DNA from: Veillonella sp. CHU740
Lineage (GTDB): Bacteria; Bacillota; Negativicutes; Veillonellales; Veillonellaceae
Direction of reading: 5' to 3'
Assembly (NCBI RefSeq): GCF_003992055.1
Contig: NZ_RQVD01000001.1
Span: forward strand, 1-64,000
DNA: 64,000 nucleotides
Positions 16,734 to 27,817 of this stretch are shown piece after piece. Position numbers and translations under genes: made by a program. Below the pieces are notes generated by a model. It was given only the letters and a program-made list of their open reading frames with translations. It did not search any database and was not told where the DNA came from. Each line of letters opens with the position of its first letter. Positions within the stretch are counted from its first letter, which is position 1.

Positions 16734-17906
16734 CTATCGTAACTCTTCTAATGTATCTCGTAATTGATTCAGTTCCGATAACGCTTTCCCAGTCCCTAGA
16801 ATCACAGAATATCTTGGATGTTCCACTACATATGCAGGTCGTCCCGTCCGCTCTGTAATCATTCGATCCAGTCCACGCAACAAGGCTCCTCCACCTGTAA
16901 GAATGATGCCGTGATCATTAATTTGTGCTAATAGTTCTGGTGGTGTTTTCTCCAAAATGCTCACAATACCTTCGACGATCATTTGCACAGGTCGTTCCAA
17001 AGCTATCTTCATATCCTTCGAAGTAATTTCTACAGCTCTCGGCAATCCAGTACTCGTATGTCTACCGCGTACAATGGCTCGTTCTTCTCCTGATCGAGGG
17101 TCCACGGTACCAACTTCGATTTTTAAATCTTCTGCTGTCAAAGGCCCAATGAGAAGTTTTTTCTTCCGCTTCATATAGCGAAGTAAAGCTTTATCAAAAT
17201 CATCACTACCAGTACGCAAGCTTTCACTTACCACCACACCGGAGTCACAAATTACGGCAATATCTGTGGTACCCCCACCGATATCTACTACCATAGCCCC
17301 TACTTGTTCCGCTTTATCAAGACCAGTTCCAATGGCTGCTGCCAATGGCTCCTCCATAAGAACTATTTTTTTCGCACCCGCTTGTAACAATACTTCTAGG
17401 ACGGCTCTTTTTTCTACCGGTGTAATACTAGATGGCACACAAGCAACAATCCTACACCGCACAAGTCCTGATATGGGAATAACACGGCGAATAAAGTGAC
17501 GTAACATATAAGCCGTTGTATCGTAATCAGCGATGACTCCACCTTTGAGAGGTTGAATGACTTCAATACCATCTGGTGTTCTACCTAAAATCGCTCGCGC
17601 CTCATGACCTACTGCAATGACTTCACGAGTCTTGGTATCGCAGGCCACAAAACCAGGTTCATCTAATACGATACCTCTACCTTTGACATACATAACGATA
17701 TTAGTAGTCCCTAAATCGATACCAATATCTGTGGTCCATAAGAGTGCCACTTTTTCTAAAAATGATAATTTTCGAGGTTCTCGTTTCAAAGAAGTCTGCT
17801 TTGTTGTAGTGCCTAAGGGTTTTCTTCGCACTCGTCGTTGCTTACGACGCTCATCTTGTGTATTGGATTCTTTTCGCTTACTCGTCCACCCGAACAATGT
17901 TAGCAC
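16734..17906 (-). CDS. mreB: MreB/Mbl-family actin-like protein with a basic N-terminal extension
   Basis: A 390-residue actin-fold protein of the MreB family, which organises cell-wall synthesis at the membrane. The ATPase motifs are intact: [10 protein letters not shown] (phosphate 1, 60-69), [13 protein letters not shown] (phosphate 2) and [13 protein letters not shown] (adenosine). Ordinary MreB begins a few residues before phosphate 1, whereas this one has about 55 extra, very basic residues ([10 protein letters not shown]). The GTG start lies inside the 3' end of murA with AGGGATAG nearby; no better internal start is visible. MreB in what looks like a coccus would be notable. Whether it is MreB or Mbl cannot be decided here. 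Confidence 0.85.
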   Translation of the reverse strand: MLTLFGWTSKRKESNTQDERRKQRRVRRKPLGTTTKQTSLKREPRKLSFLEKVALLWTTDIGIDLGTTNIVMYVKGRGIVLDEPGFVACDTKTREVIAVGHEARAILGRTPDGIEVIQPLKGGVIADYDTTAYMLRHFIRRVIPISGLVRCRIVACVPSSITPVEKRAVLEVLLQAGAKKIVLMEEPLAAAIGTGLDKAEQVGAMVVDIGGGTTDIAVICDSGVVVSESLRTGSDDFDKALLRYMKRKKKLLIGPLTAEDLKIEVGTVDPRSGEERAIVRGRHTSTGLPRAVEITSKDMKIALERPVQMIVEGIVSILEKTPPELLAQINDHGIILTGGGALLRGLDRMITERTGRPAYVVEHPRYSVILGTGKALSELNQLRDTLEELR

Positions 17907-19134
17907 CTATCCCTTTTAATTTGGTCACTAAATTATCGTAACCACGATCGATATGCGTTAATTGACCAACCTTAGTTACGCCTTTTGCCGCTAGACCAGC
18001 ACATACTAGTGCCGCTCCACAGCGTAAATCAGTTGCTTCTACTTCAGCACCTACTAATTGATCAACACCAGTTACAAATGCTTTGCGATCATCCACCTCA
18101 ATGGAGGCTCCCATTTTTTGCAGCTCTCCTACATGCATGAATCGATTTTCAAATACAGTTTCCATAACAGTACTTTTGCCTTTTGCAATGGTTGTCATCG
18201 CCATGAATTGGGCTTGCATGTCTGTTGGAAATCCTGGATACGGTAAGGTTTTAATATCTGTGGCTTTTAAGTTACCATCGCTAATAACTCGAATACCATC
18301 AATATCTTCTTCTACTGTGACACCAGCTTCTTTTAGTTTAGCCACTACAGGTTTTAAATGTTCTGAAAGTGCATTTTCTACATATACATTGCCACCAGCC
18401 ATGGCTGCTGCAATAAGATACGTACCGGCTTCAATGCGGTCTGGAATCACTGTGTGTACAGCACCTTTTAATTCTTTGACCCCTTCAATACGAATGACAT
18501 CTGTACCTGCACCGCGAATATTAGCACCCATACTGTTTAAGAAGGTAGCTAAGTCCACAATTTCTGGTTCTTCTGCAGCATTTTCAATAATCGTCTTTCC
18601 TTCTGCAAAGGTAGCTGCCATAATCACATTTTCTGTAGCCCCTACACTTGGAAAGTCTAAATAAATTAAATTGCCTTTTAATCCTTCTGGTGCTTTTGCT
18701 TCTACAAAGTCTTCACCCATAGTAATCGTTGCACCTAATGCTTCAAATGCTTTCAAATGCAAATCGATAGGGCGACTACCAATCGCACAACCTCCTGGCA
18801 ATGCAATGCGAGCTTCTCCTTTGCGAGCCAATAAAGGACCCATCACTAAAAAGGATGCACGCATACGACGCACTAAATCATAAGGTGCTTCTACCGCAGA
18901 AATCGTAGACGCATCAAACGTAATATTGTCTCCATCTTTTGTTACTTTCACACCTAAGGATGCAATAACATCACAAATAGTATGAACATCTTCCAAATCT
19001 GGAATTTCAAGCAGGGTGCTTGGAGTAGACGCCAACAAAGTCGCAGCAATAATAGGTAGTACTGCATTCTTTGCACTACTTACTCGAATACGACCTTCTA
19101 AAGGCGTACCTCCTTGAATAATAAGCTTTTCCAA
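17878..19134 (-). CDS. murA: UDP-N-acetylglucosamine 1-carboxyvinyltransferase
   Basis: A 418-residue enzyme that transfers enolpyruvate from PEP to UDP-GlcNAc, the first committed step of peptidoglycan synthesis. The catalytic cysteine is Cys116 in [11 protein letters not shown], so it should be fosfomycin-sensitive in principle. The substrate-binding Lys22-Asn23 pair sits in SSAKNAVLP. Length is normal. It begins with TTG, supported by AGGAGG at 7 bases. It overlaps the MreB-like gene by 29 bases, which links the two in wall growth. Confidence 0.96.
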   Translation of the reverse strand: MEKLIIQGGTPLEGRIRVSSAKNAVLPIIAATLLASTPSTLLEIPDLEDVHTICDVIASLGVKVTKDGDNITFDASTISAVEAPYDLVRRMRASFLVMGPLLARKGEARIALPGGCAIGSRPIDLHLKAFEALGATITMGEDFVEAKAPEGLKGNLIYLDFPSVGATENVIMAATFAEGKTIIENAAEEPEIVDLATFLNSMGANIRGAGTDVIRIEGVKELKGAVHTVIPDRIEAGTYLIAAAMAGGNVYVENALSEHLKPVVAKLKEAGVTVEEDIDGIRVISDGNLKATDIKTLPYPGFPTDMQAQFMAMTTIAKGKSTVMETVFENRFMHVGELQKMGASIEVDDRKAFVTGVDQLVGAEVEATDLRCGAALVCAGLAAKGVTKVGQLTHIDRGYDNLVTKLKGIGANIVRVDE

Positions 19135-19252
19135 CTGAATTCCTCCTAATCTTATGTATGGTTACAACTCAATCATCACAAGATTGAATCATATGTATTT
19201 TATCTTACAAACATTCTATCTTAGTATACTAAATCTTTTCTCTCTATGCAAC

Positions 19253-19280
19253 AAAAAAGACCGTCTCAAAGACGGTCTTT
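19253..19280 (-). terminator. Terminator of the serS-fsa-glpX operon
   Basis: AAAGACCGTC and GACGGTCTTT form a 10-bp stem with a TCAAA-type loop and a T6 run on the minus strand, 25 bases past the glpX stop. Confidence 0.85.
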
Positions 19281-19305
19281 CCAAAGTTAGCACTCTAATA
19301 CTTTT

Positions 19306-20268
19306 TTATTTTACTTTCATAGAAAGTTTTTTATCTAACCGATGAATGGTGTCTACAAAACGGACCGTTCCCGTTTTATATCGCATCACAACAGAATGTG
19401 TACGTGCACCACCTGGGAAGTATTTAATAGAGGACAATACATTCCCCTCTGTGATGGCAGTGGCAGAGAAAATAACATCATCTCCACTCACTAGATCATC
19501 AATGGTTAGTACTTTATTTAGATCTGTAATCCCCATTTCATGGCAACGACGAATTTCTTCATCAGTAGCTGGTTTTAGACGAGCTTGCATATCGCCGCCA
19601 GTACATTTTAAAGCGGCTGCTGCCAATACGCCTTCAGGAGCTCCACCTGTACCTACTACCATATGAATACCAGATCCTTCCAATCCGCATTCCATCGCTG
19701 GGTTTACATCACCATCAGTAATGAGACGAATACGAGCACCTGCGGCACGACATTCATCCATCAATCCTTGATGGCGTTCACGATCCAACATAACAACCGT
19801 TAAATCATCTATGGCGCGTTCCATTTTAGCTGCTACACGACGTAAATTTTCTGTCATAGATTGATTTAAATCAATCACACCTTTGGCACGTGGGCCTACG
19901 CATAGTTTTTCCATGTACATATCTGGTGCATGTAACAAACCACCTTTAGGAGCTATGGCCAACACAGCAATCGCACCATTTTGACCTTTTGCTATTAGAT
20001 TTGTACCTTCAATAGGATCTACAGCGATATCTACTTCTTCTCCGCCGGCTCCTACACGTTCACCAATATATAACATTGGCGCTTCATCAATTTCGCCTTC
20101 TCCGATGACAACTGTACCAGAAATAGGCACTGTATCAAAGGTTTGGCGCATGCCATCAACAGCTAATTGATCCGCTGCATCCTTAGCACCACGGCCACAT
20201 AAACGACCACTTTTTAATGCTGCTGTTTCCGTAACTCGAACAAATTCTAACGCTAATGTGCGATCCAT
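19306..20268 (-). CDS. glpX: Class II fructose-1,6-bisphosphatase (GlpX)
   Basis: A 320-residue cytoplasmic enzyme that hydrolyses fructose 1,6-bisphosphate to fructose 6-phosphate in gluconeogenesis. GlpX hallmarks are present: VVIGEGEIDEAPMLYIGE near residue 55, the metal site DIAVDPIEGTN around 80, and the GGAPEGVLAAAALKC segment near 210. It is the third gene of serS-fsa-glpX, 23 bases after fsa with GGGAGG upstream. With the F6P-aldolase-type gene it fits growth on lactate or other organic acids, where sugars must be made. Confidence 0.96.
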   Translation of the reverse strand: MDRTLALEFVRVTETAALKSGRLCGRGAKDAADQLAVDGMRQTFDTVPISGTVVIGEGEIDEAPMLYIGERVGAGGEEVDIAVDPIEGTNLIAKGQNGAIAVLAIAPKGGLLHAPDMYMEKLCVGPRAKGVIDLNQSMTENLRRVAAKMERAIDDLTVVMLDRERHQGLMDECRAAGARIRLITDGDVNPAMECGLEGSGIHMVVGTGGAPEGVLAAAALKCTGGDMQARLKPATDEEIRRCHEMGITDLNKVLTIDDLVSGDDVIFSATAITEGNVLSSIKYFPGGARTHSVVMRYKTGTVRFVDTIHRLDKKLSMKVK

Positions 20269-20291
20269 TTTGATCCTCCCACTTGTGTCTA

Positions 20292-20936
20292 CTATTTATT
20301 GGCTGCTTCCCAGTCCGCAAGAAAACGTGCTAATCCCGCATCTGTTAATGGATGTTTTAAAGATTGTTGTAGCACATTGAACGGTACTGTAGCAATATGT
20401 GCGCCAGCTTTTGCACATTGTGTCATATGCATTGGTGTGCGTACGCTAGCTGCAATGATTTCTGTTGCAATATTGTGAACCATGAAAATTTCTGCAATAT
20501 CTTCAATTAATTGAATCCCATCCATAGAAATATCATCTATACGGCCCACAAAAGGACTAACATAGGTAGCTCCTGCACGAGCTGCTAACAAGGCTTGGTT
20601 AGCAGAGAAAATTAAAGTTACATTCGTTTTAATACCTTCTTTAGAAAGGATAGAAACAGCTTTTAATCCTTCTGCTGTCATAGGTACTTTAATAACTACA
20701 TTATCCCCTAATTTAATTAACTCATGTGCTTCTTTCACCATTTCTGGAGCAGTAGTCGCAATCACTTCTGCACTAACAGGTCCTTCTACAAGATCTGCAA
20801 TTTGCTGAATCACTTCGTGTAAATCACGTTTTTCTTTTACAATTAATGATGGGTTAGTAGTAACCCCTGCAATAAAGCCCATTTCATAAGCGGCTTTAAT
20901 ATCATCAAAATTAGCTGTATCAATAAAGAATTTCAT
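20292..20936 (-). CDS. fsa: Fructose-6-phosphate aldolase / transaldolase-like (MipB/TalC)
   Basis: A 214-residue TIM-barrel enzyme of the short transaldolase group. It starts [16 protein letters not shown] and carries GVTTNPSLI, the Schiff-base lysine region [13 protein letters not shown] (near residue 85) and the [11 protein letters not shown] segment. Short members act either as transaldolases or as fructose-6-phosphate aldolases; sequence alone does not separate them with certainty. It lies 13 bases after serS and 23 before glpX, with AAGGAG at the start. Confidence 0.9.
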   Translation of the reverse strand: MKFFIDTANFDDIKAAYEMGFIAGVTTNPSLIVKEKRDLHEVIQQIADLVEGPVSAEVIATTAPEMVKEAHELIKLGDNVVIKVPMTAEGLKAVSILSKEGIKTNVTLIFSANQALLAARAGATYVSPFVGRIDDISMDGIQLIEDIAEIFMVHNIATEIIAASVRTPMHMTQCAKAGAHIATVPFNVLQQSLKHPLTDAGLARFLADWEAANK

Positions 20937-20949
20937 AATAGACTCCTTT

Positions 20950-22227
20950 CTAAGCTTCTGGATGAATGACGGCTAAGCCTCCCATATACGGTTGAAGAGC
21001 AGTTGGAATACGTACAGAGCCATCTGCTTCTTGGTTGTTTTCTAAAATAGCTGCTACCGTACGGCCTACGGCTAAGCCAGATCCATTTAATGTATGTACA
21101 AATTCTGGTTTACCTTTTTGTTCACGACGGAACTTGATATTACCACGACGAGCTTGGAAATCAGTCATGTTAGAACAAGAAGAGATTTCGCGGTACACGC
21201 CTTGACTTGGCATCCACACTTCAATGTCGTATGTTTTTGCAGAACCAAAGCCCATATCACCAGTACACAGTGTAATCACACGATGTGGTAATTCTAGAGC
21301 TTGTAAAATGCTTTCAGCTTGTGCTGTCAAGCTTTCTAACTCCTCAAAAGACTCTTCTGGTTTAGCAAATTTAACTAATTCAACTTTATTGAATTGATGT
21401 TGTCGAATCAGTCCACGTGTATCTCGACCAGCGGAACCTGCTTCTGCACGGAAACATGCCGTAAATGCAGTATAGTATTTAGGCAATTCTGCTGCAGTTA
21501 AAATTTCGTTCGCATGGTAATTCGTTAATGTAACTTCTGCGGTTGGAATCAAGAAATAATTTTCTCCTTCCACTTTATACATATCTTCCGCAAATTTAGG
21601 CAATTGCCCAGTATTCGTTAGTGTTTCACGAGTGACAATATATGGTGTCATCATCTCTGTGAATCCTGCACTGCCATGCATATCCAACATAAAGTTAATC
21701 AATGCACGTTCTAAGCGAGCACCAATGCCCTTGTAAATTGTAAAGCGAGCACCACTTTCTTTAGCCGCTCTTTCAAAGTCTAAAATACCCAAGGATTCAC
21801 CTAGGTCCCAATGTGCTTTTACGTCAAAGTCAAAGGAACGAGGTGTACCCCAACGACGTTGTTCGATATTTTCGTTTTCATCAGCCCCTACTGGTACAGA
21901 AGCATCACACATGTTAGGTAACATTAAAGCCACTTGTTGCAATTCTGTTTCTACTTCACGCAATTTGTTGTCCAATGCACCGATTTCATCGCCTACACGT
22001 TGCATTTCTGCAATTTTATCATCTGCGTTTTCTTTATTTCGTTTTAATTGACTAATTTCAGCAGTTACTGCATTACGAACCGCTTTCATTTGTTCTACTT
22101 CTTGAATGATAGCTCGTCTTTCATCGTAGAACTTTACAAAGCTGTCTAAATCGCCCGTAGTATGGCGACGATTTAGGTTTTCTTGTACCGTGTCAATATG
22201 ATCACGGACATATTTTAAATCCAACAT
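20950..22227 (-). CDS. serS: Seryl-tRNA synthetase
   Basis: A 425-residue class II synthetase. The N-terminal long antiparallel coiled-coil arm (about 28-100, with [11 protein letters not shown] and [15 protein letters not shown]-type helices) binds the long variable arm of tRNA-Ser. Motif 2 is in [21 protein letters not shown] and motif 3 in [12 protein letters not shown]. The ATG chosen opens [14 protein letters not shown], the family's usual beginning, with GAGG at 8 bases; longer upstream frames lack a suitable site. It is the first gene of serS-fsa-glpX. Confidence 0.96.
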   Translation of the reverse strand: MLDLKYVRDHIDTVQENLNRRHTTGDLDSFVKFYDERRAIIQEVEQMKAVRNAVTAEISQLKRNKENADDKIAEMQRVGDEIGALDNKLREVETELQQVALMLPNMCDASVPVGADENENIEQRRWGTPRSFDFDVKAHWDLGESLGILDFERAAKESGARFTIYKGIGARLERALINFMLDMHGSAGFTEMMTPYIVTRETLTNTGQLPKFAEDMYKVEGENYFLIPTAEVTLTNYHANEILTAAELPKYYTAFTACFRAEAGSAGRDTRGLIRQHQFNKVELVKFAKPEESFEELESLTAQAESILQALELPHRVITLCTGDMGFGSAKTYDIEVWMPSQGVYREISSCSNMTDFQARRGNIKFRREQKGKPEFVHTLNGSGLAVGRTVAAILENNQEADGSVRIPTALQPYMGGLAVIHPEA

Positions 22228-22370
22228 AGTCATGACCTCATAGAATTCATATAAGTACTTCATTAATCTATCTTTAATATTAGCACATTTGCCATTACAT
22301 TTCTACCTTATACAGCACGTACCGTGTGGTAAGTTTTTATATAACTAGCCCCCATACACTGTAAAGATAC

Positions 22371-22408
22371 AAAAAAGCGGCTAAACTCATACAAAGTTTA
22401 GCCGCTTG
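22371..22408 (-). terminator. Terminator of the greA-lysS operon
   Basis: AAGCGGCTAAACT and AGTTTAGCCGCTT form a 13-bp stem with a short loop and T6 on the minus strand, just past lysS. Confidence 0.9.
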
Positions 22409-22455
22409 TGTATGCACTATGAGGTTTCCATCATAGGCGCTCATATTACATCATG

Positions 22456-23973
22456 TTATTCTTCTGTAGCTTCCTCTTCTTGTTTTGCCACTTCTGGTTT
22501 CATAAGAGGGAACAACAATACATCGCGAATTGATGCAGAATCAGTTAAGAACATCACAAGACGGTCAATACCAATACCCAAACCAGCTGTTGGTGGTAAA
22601 CCATATTCCAAAGCCGTTACGAAGTCTTCATCCATACGATGGGCTTCATCATCACCTGCTTCACGTTCTTTTAATTGAGACTCAAAACGTTGTTTTTGAT
22701 CAATTGGGTCATTTAACTCGGAATAGCCATTCGCTAATTCACGACCATAGATGAAGATTTCAAAACGTTCTGTTGTTAATGGTTTCTCACGATTTTGTTT
22801 TGCCAATGGAGAAATCTCAACTGGATGGCCATATACAACTGTTGGTTGCATCAAGTTTTCTTCTACATATTCTTCAAAGCAAAGATTCATGATTTTACCA
22901 ATGCCATCTGCATCACCATATTCTACATTTAGACGGTCTGCAATAGCACGAGCTTCGCTCAATGATTCTACTGCATCAAAGTCTTCACCAGTATATTGTT
23001 TGATACCTTCTTGCATTGTGATACGATTCCAAGGAGGAGTTAAATCAATATCCATACCTTGGTAATTAATTTTTGTTGTACCTAGTACTTCTTTCGCACA
23101 GTAGGATACGATACCTTCTGTTAAGGCAATCGCATCTTCAAAGTTACCATAGGCTTGGTAGGATTCCATCATAGTAAATTCTGGATTATGACGAACAGAC
23201 ACACCTTCATTACGGAAAGAACGGTTGATTTCATATACGCGTTCTAAACCGCCAACGATCAAACGTTTTAAATATAACTCTGGAGAAATACGCATATAGA
23301 TATCGATGTCCAATGCATTATGATGGGTAATGAAAGGACGTGCTGCCGCACCACCAGGGATCGCATGCATCATAGGAGTTTCTACTTCCATGAATTGATT
23401 GCGATTCAAATATTCTCTGATTTTTGCAACGATTTTCGTACGTTTTACAAACGTTTCACGAACACTTGGATTCACAATTAAATCTACATAGCGTTGACGA
23501 TAACGAAGCTCTGTATCTTTTAAGCCATGCCATTTTTCTGGCAATGGACGAAGTGATTTAGATAGTAAAGTCAATTTGTTAACTTTGACTGTAATCTCAC
23601 CTTTTTGTGTTTTAAACACGTGACCTTCAATACCTACTAGATCGCCCATATCAAGCATTTTTACATACTTGTAAGCGTCTTCTCCCATCACATCTTGACG
23701 GAAATAGACTTGGATGTCACCAGATAAGTCACGTAAATTAGCAAACGCTGTTTTACCATGAGAACGAATTGTCATCAATCGACCAGCTAATACGACTGGT
23801 TGACCGTCAAAATCTCGAAACTCGTCCTTAATTTGGAGAGCCTTGTGTTGTACAACAAATCGTTGTCCAAATGGAAAAATACCATCTGCTTCATATTGCG
23901 CCAACTTATCGCGGCGTACCAACATTTGATCATTCAAATCTAATTGTTCAGGTACTTGTCTTTCTTCGCTCAT
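22456..23973 (-). CDS. lysS: Lysyl-tRNA synthetase, class II
   Basis: A 505-residue class II synthetase. The N-terminal OB fold binds the anticodon (about 55-150, with [19 protein letters not shown]). The catalytic core has motif 1 near [18 protein letters not shown], motif 2 in [21 protein letters not shown] and motif 3 in [14 protein letters not shown] short acidic tail follows. Length is normal. AGGAGG lies upstream and greA precedes it after 27 bases, a pairing common in Firmicutes. Confidence 0.97.
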   Translation of the reverse strand: MSEERQVPEQLDLNDQMLVRRDKLAQYEADGIFPFGQRFVVQHKALQIKDEFRDFDGQPVVLAGRLMTIRSHGKTAFANLRDLSGDIQVYFRQDVMGEDAYKYVKMLDMGDLVGIEGHVFKTQKGEITVKVNKLTLLSKSLRPLPEKWHGLKDTELRYRQRYVDLIVNPSVRETFVKRTKIVAKIREYLNRNQFMEVETPMMHAIPGGAAARPFITHHNALDIDIYMRISPELYLKRLIVGGLERVYEINRSFRNEGVSVRHNPEFTMMESYQAYGNFEDAIALTEGIVSYCAKEVLGTTKINYQGMDIDLTPPWNRITMQEGIKQYTGEDFDAVESLSEARAIADRLNVEYGDADGIGKIMNLCFEEYVEENLMQPTVVYGHPVEISPLAKQNREKPLTTERFEIFIYGRELANGYSELNDPIDQKQRFESQLKEREAGDDEAHRMDEDFVTALEYGLPPTAGLGIGIDRLVMFLTDSASIRDVLLFPLMKPEVAKQEEEATEE

Positions 23974-24000
23974 GAGGGGCCTCCTTTTGTTTTTTTACCC

Positions 24001-24474
24001 TTATTGAATACTTAAAACTTTAAAAGCTACCACACCATCTGGTGTATTAACTTCTACTGTATCGCCTTTTGTTTTACCTAAAATGGCCATGCCTACAGGA
24101 GATTCATTAGAAATACGATTGTTGAAAGGATCCGCTTCAGAAGAACCTACAATTGTATATTCTACTTCATCGCCAAATTCTTTATCCAATAGCAATACTT
24201 TGCTACCTACTGTTACCGTATCACCTTTCACATTCTCATCAATGATCTTAGCTGTGTTAATTTTATTTTCTAATTCAATGATATGGCCTTCAATAAAAGC
24301 TTGTTCATTTTTTGCATCATCATATTCAGAGTTTTCTGAAATATCACCGTAGGAAATGGCAATCTTAATACGTTCAGCTACTTCGATTCGACGTACAGAT
24401 TTATAATGATTTAATTCCTCTTCCAGTTTCTTTAAGCCTTCGGCTGTAAGTAATGTTTCTTTTACCTCTGCCAT
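24001..24474 (-). CDS. greA: Transcript cleavage factor GreA
   Basis: A 157-residue elongation factor that stimulates RNA cleavage in backtracked RNA polymerase. The N-terminal coiled coil with the acidic tip shows LEEELNHYKSVRRIEVAERI and ISYGDISENSEYDDAK, whose D-E pair positions the metal. The C-terminal FKBP-like domain has NRISNESPVGMAILGKTKGD. Length is standard. GGAGAG precedes the ATG, and the greA-lysS transcript starts from a consensus promoter. Confidence 0.97.
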   Translation of the reverse strand: MAEVKETLLTAEGLKKLEEELNHYKSVRRIEVAERIKIAISYGDISENSEYDDAKNEQAFIEGHIIELENKINTAKIIDENVKGDTVTVGSKVLLLDKEFGDEVEYTIVGSSEADPFNNRISNESPVGMAILGKTKGDTVEVNTPDGVVAFKVLSIQ

Positions 24475-24578
24475 ATATGTCTCTCCATTTCTTTTCCTTC
24501 ATATACAGAAAACAGTGCCACTAGACACTGCTTCTTATATGAAAAAGTCACTTAAATTTCTTCTTTACAATGGTTATA

Positions 24579-24607
24579 ATTATACTGATTTTCCCTTGAA
24601 ATGTCAA
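24579..24607 (-). promoter_or_regulatory. Consensus promoter of greA-lysS
   Basis: TTGACA (24602-24607) and TATAAT (24579-24584) on the minus strand are 17 bases apart, a perfect sigma-A match. The -35 box lies 10 bases past the stop codon of the alcohol dehydrogenase gene, and the leader is about 100 bases long. Confidence 0.9.
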
Positions 24608-24616
24608 TGTAAACCC

Positions 24617-25792
24617 TTATTTTTCAAAGACACTTTCATAAATTCGTTGTGCATCTTCTACTGATAAGTTACTATAGGCAGTCGGATATCGTACACAACT
24701 CTTTGCAATGGATCCCAAAGATTCTTTCGGGATCCCTACTTCTTGCAACGTACTAGGTGCACCAATTTCACGGAAATACGCTTCTAGTGTCTCAATCCCT
24801 GCTAGGGCATACTCCTCTTCTGTCATAGTTCCACGTTCAATGCCCCATACTTCACGAGCAAAGCGCATCAAACGATCGGTGGCCTTTGGCAAAATCCATC
24901 GTAAATAGGCTGGATGCATAATGGCTAAGCCCGCTCCATGGGGAATATCATAAAAGGCAGATAGGGCATGCTCTAAAGCATGAGTCATCCAATCTTGATC
25001 TTTGCCTAGCCCTAAAGAACGATTTAATGCTAAAGTAGCTCCCCACATAATATTGGATCTTGCTTCATAATCTTCTAGGTTCTCCATAGATTTACGTCCA
25101 TTGCGAACGATATTTTTAAACACCCCTTCAATAGCAGAGTCTGTTACATTATCATCATCTGGTGTCGACATATATTGTTCCATCAAATGAGATAACATAT
25201 CTACAATACCATACGCCACCTGTTCTCTTGGCAAAGTATATGTGTACGTTGGGTCCAACATAGAAAATTGCGGGAAGATAGCTGGTCCGTAGCCGCTTAA
25301 TTTTTTTTGTGTTTCCCAATCTGTGATGACACCGCCATTGTTCATTTCACTACCTGTGGCTGCCATCGTCAACACAACACCAAAAGGAATCGCCTCTGTT
25401 ACTGGCTGATGCTCTAAAAAGAAGGTTTGCCAAAAATCAACACCATCAGGTAACTTAGCACCACCGGCAATAAACTTTGTGCAGTCAATGACAGAGCCAC
25501 CACCTACAGCCAATATAAAGTCGATTTGATGCTCTTTACACAATGCAATCCCTTCTCGCACTTTTGTAGTGCGTGGATTTGACATGATGCCACTTAATTC
25601 GAAAACTTCTTTTCCTGCCTCTTGCAGTACATTGATAACAGTATCATATACACCATTTTTCTTAATGCTTCCACCACCATAGGTGACTAGCACTCGTTTC
25701 CCATATTGTTCTAATTCACTAGTCAAAGACTCTACTACACAGTCTTTCCCAAATACGATTTTTGTTGGATTATGGTATATAAATGGTTTCAT
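24617..25792 (-). CDS. Iron-containing alcohol dehydrogenase (BdhA/YqhD-like)
   Basis: A 391-residue group III alcohol dehydrogenase. The NAD(P)-binding GGGS motifs are at about 39 and 97 (YGGGSIKKNG, VGGGSVIDC). The metal site includes Asp and His in DMLSHLMEQ and the histidines of THALEHALS and IPHGAGLAI. It most resembles NADPH-dependent butanol/aldehyde reductases of Firmicutes, so a role in aldehyde reduction or butanol formation is likely. It follows galM after 28 bases in the same direction and no terminator is visible at its end. Confidence 0.9.
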   Translation of the reverse strand: MKPFIYHNPTKIVFGKDCVVESLTSELEQYGKRVLVTYGGGSIKKNGVYDTVINVLQEAGKEVFELSGIMSNPRTTKVREGIALCKEHQIDFILAVGGGSVIDCTKFIAGGAKLPDGVDFWQTFFLEHQPVTEAIPFGVVLTMAATGSEMNNGGVITDWETQKKLSGYGPAIFPQFSMLDPTYTYTLPREQVAYGIVDMLSHLMEQYMSTPDDDNVTDSAIEGVFKNIVRNGRKSMENLEDYEARSNIMWGATLALNRSLGLGKDQDWMTHALEHALSAFYDIPHGAGLAIMHPAYLRWILPKATDRLMRFAREVWGIERGTMTEEEYALAGIETLEAYFREIGAPSTLQEVGIPKESLGSIAKSCVRYPTAYSNLSVEDAQRIYESVFEK

Positions 25793-25820
25793 AAGACCCT
25801 TGTCTCCTTCCTAAGAGATA

Positions 25821-26846
25821 TTAAGATCGGTGAAAAAATGAATAGGCTATCGTTCTTTCATAAACTGTATCTGCCTTAGTTTTGCTTTCACCGTTCACAT
25901 TAATATCATTCGGCACAAATTGAGGTTCAATCGCAATCCCCGCATGACTTCCATACTGGCGATCTCTACCTTTCTCATTTAGCCAATTCCCCGTATACAC
26001 CTGAAAATGTGGCGCATCTGTGTGAAATACGGCAGTTACATCCTTAGCTTGCAACACTGCAAATGGCACAACAGAATCCTCTGTATGCAGCCCATCAACA
26101 GAAGATGTTACAAAGTCATGATCATAACCTTTGTAAGGATGTAATACATCTGCATAATAGTCCAAGGCTTTTTGCAGATCCATCCCTTTTCTAAAATCAA
26201 AAGGAGTTCCTTCTACTGATGCTGGTTCTAGCTGTGGAATCTGGTGTTCTCCAAATGGCATATATTGATGGGCCCCTAGTTCTAATACATGCCCCGATAA
26301 GTCCCCTTCTCCATGTAAATTAAAGTATACATGATTCGTCAAATTTACAAAGGAGTCCTCTGAGGTTGTGTACACATATGTTACCACCAATGTTTCTTCT
26401 ACCACTCTAAAGACAGCTTCTACATAGAGATCTCCTGGGAATCCATCCTCTTCGGAAGTAATGGTATGAGATAGATGTACTGCTGTGTCAGAGCAATCTT
26501 CTTCCACTACATCCCATAGTCGATGTCCGATATTTCCTTTTCCGCTATGCAATAAATTAGGTCCATTATTAGCCTCTAATTGATGGACTACTCCATTCCA
26601 AGTATAGTTTGCATTAGCAATGCGATTGGCTACACGGCCTACCGTGGCGCCTAACTGTCCATGGCGCACTTCATAATCCTGTACAGAATCATATCCCAAT
26701 GCCAAATGACGTTCTAATACTTTATCATAGACAGCTACAATGGTAGCACCATAATTGCTAATTTGCACTCGCAATGTGTCGTTTTCTAATGTAAATAATT
26801 TTGCTTCTTGACCAGTTTGTAAGTGTCCAAATGATTCCACTTTCAT
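25821..26846 (-). CDS. galM: Aldose 1-epimerase (mutarotase)
   Basis: A 341-residue epimerase that interconverts alpha and beta sugar anomers. Family landmarks are present: NYGATIVAVYDKV, LGYDSVQDYE, GRVANRIANA, the catalytic-histidine segment NLTNHVYFNLHGEGD, and the late acidic segment IAIEPQFVPNDIN that supplies the catalytic glutamate. The second of two adjacent ATGs is better placed after AGGAG. It lies 8 bases after moaA, an unusual neighbour for a mutarotase. Confidence 0.92.
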   Translation of the reverse strand: MKVESFGHLQTGQEAKLFTLENDTLRVQISNYGATIVAVYDKVLERHLALGYDSVQDYEVRHGQLGATVGRVANRIANANYTWNGVVHQLEANNGPNLLHSGKGNIGHRLWDVVEEDCSDTAVHLSHTITSEEDGFPGDLYVEAVFRVVEETLVVTYVYTTSEDSFVNLTNHVYFNLHGEGDLSGHVLELGAHQYMPFGEHQIPQLEPASVEGTPFDFRKGMDLQKALDYYADVLHPYKGYDHDFVTSSVDGLHTEDSVVPFAVLQAKDVTAVFHTDAPHFQVYTGNWLNEKGRDRQYGSHAGIAIEPQFVPNDINVNGESKTKADTVYERTIAYSFFHRS

Positions 26847-26854
26847 CATATCTC

Positions 26855-27817
26855 CTATCCGCCAATGCGCCACATTGGTCGTTCCACCTTCTCAATAGCT
26901 TCTCCATCATGACTTGCGTATCGTCCTTGCAAGGCCTCCTCTATACAATGCAATATAGCCTGAGCATCGGCGCCTCGTTGCACCATACGTTTTAGTTCCA
27001 AATCCTCATCTCGAAGCAAACACAATCGCAAATACCCATCTGCCGTAAATCGAATCCGATTGCAAGAAGAGCAATATTGATTAGATAAAGGGAAGATAAA
27101 CCCGATTTGTTGCCCGCTAGGTAAGCGGAAATATTGAGCTGGACCGAATCCCAATCGATCTGTCACAAGCTCTAGAGGAGCCCCTACAATACGTTCTAAC
27201 TGTGCTTTCCATTCTTGAAATGTAGGAACATGACTCTGTTTGCCTTGAAATGGCATATACTCAATAAACCGCCACACCACATTCCATGTATCACCATAGT
27301 GTAACAATACTCGAACTTCCTCATCAGACATAGGTTTTTGTACAACTGTATTGATCTTTATGTTCTTAAAGCCTGCTGTTTTTGCCGCCTCGATTCCTTG
27401 CAATACACGTTCTAATTGTCCCGATCGTCCAACGGCTTGTGCAAACCCTTCTTCTTCTACGGAATCCAAGCTAATATTTAATCGACGCACGCCGGCCGCA
27501 TATAGTTTTTCAGCATGTTGTGAAAGTAAGCTCCCATTAGTAGTCATCGAAATATCAGAAAACCATCCTTTTTTTTGCACCACCTCTAACAATTCATATA
27601 AGTGTGGATACAATAGAGGTTCCCCACCGGTAAAGCGTACTGCTTTGACTCCGCCTAACCACAAAGCTTCTAACACGGACATCCAAAAAGATGCGGGCAA
27701 CACGGGGGCCATAGCTTCTGTAATTTCATGAGGACGACAATAGGTACAACAAAAATTGCAGGCTTCGGTCAACGATATGCGTGCATATTCAATGACACGC
27801 CCTTGACTATCTTGCAT
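26855..27817 (-). CDS. moaA: GTP 3',8-cyclase MoaA (radical SAM)
   Basis: A 320-residue radical SAM enzyme that starts molybdopterin synthesis from GTP. Cys20, Cys24 and Cys27 (CNFCCTYC) bind the SAM-cleaving 4Fe-4S cluster, followed by VRFTGGEPLL. The second cluster site near the C terminus reads CSSCNRIRFTADGYLRLC. The usual C-terminal GG ending is also present, in MWRIGG. Its ATG directly follows the stop of the MOSC gene, and a GAGGAAC site lies inside that gene. No other moa genes are in the window. Confidence 0.95.
   Translation of the reverse strand: MQDSQGRVIEYARISLTEACNFCCTYCRPHEITEAMAPVLPASFWMSVLEALWLGGVKAVRFTGGEPLLYPHLYELLEVVQKKGWFSDISMTTNGSLLSQHAEKLYAAGVRRLNISLDSVEEEGFAQAVGRSGQLERVLQGIEAAKTAGFKNIKINTVVQKPMSDEEVRVLLHYGDTWNVVWRFIEYMPFQGKQSHVPTFQEWKAQLERIVGAPLELVTDRLGFGPAQYFRLPSGQQIGFIFPLSNQYCSSCNRIRFTADGYLRLCLLRDEDLELKRMVQRGADAQAILHCIEEALQGRYASHDGEAIEKVERPMWRIGG

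Noticed and set aside
24509-24533. Attenuator hairpin in the greA leader
   Set aside because: Only a 5-bp stem with a short T run; too weak to list as a terminator.
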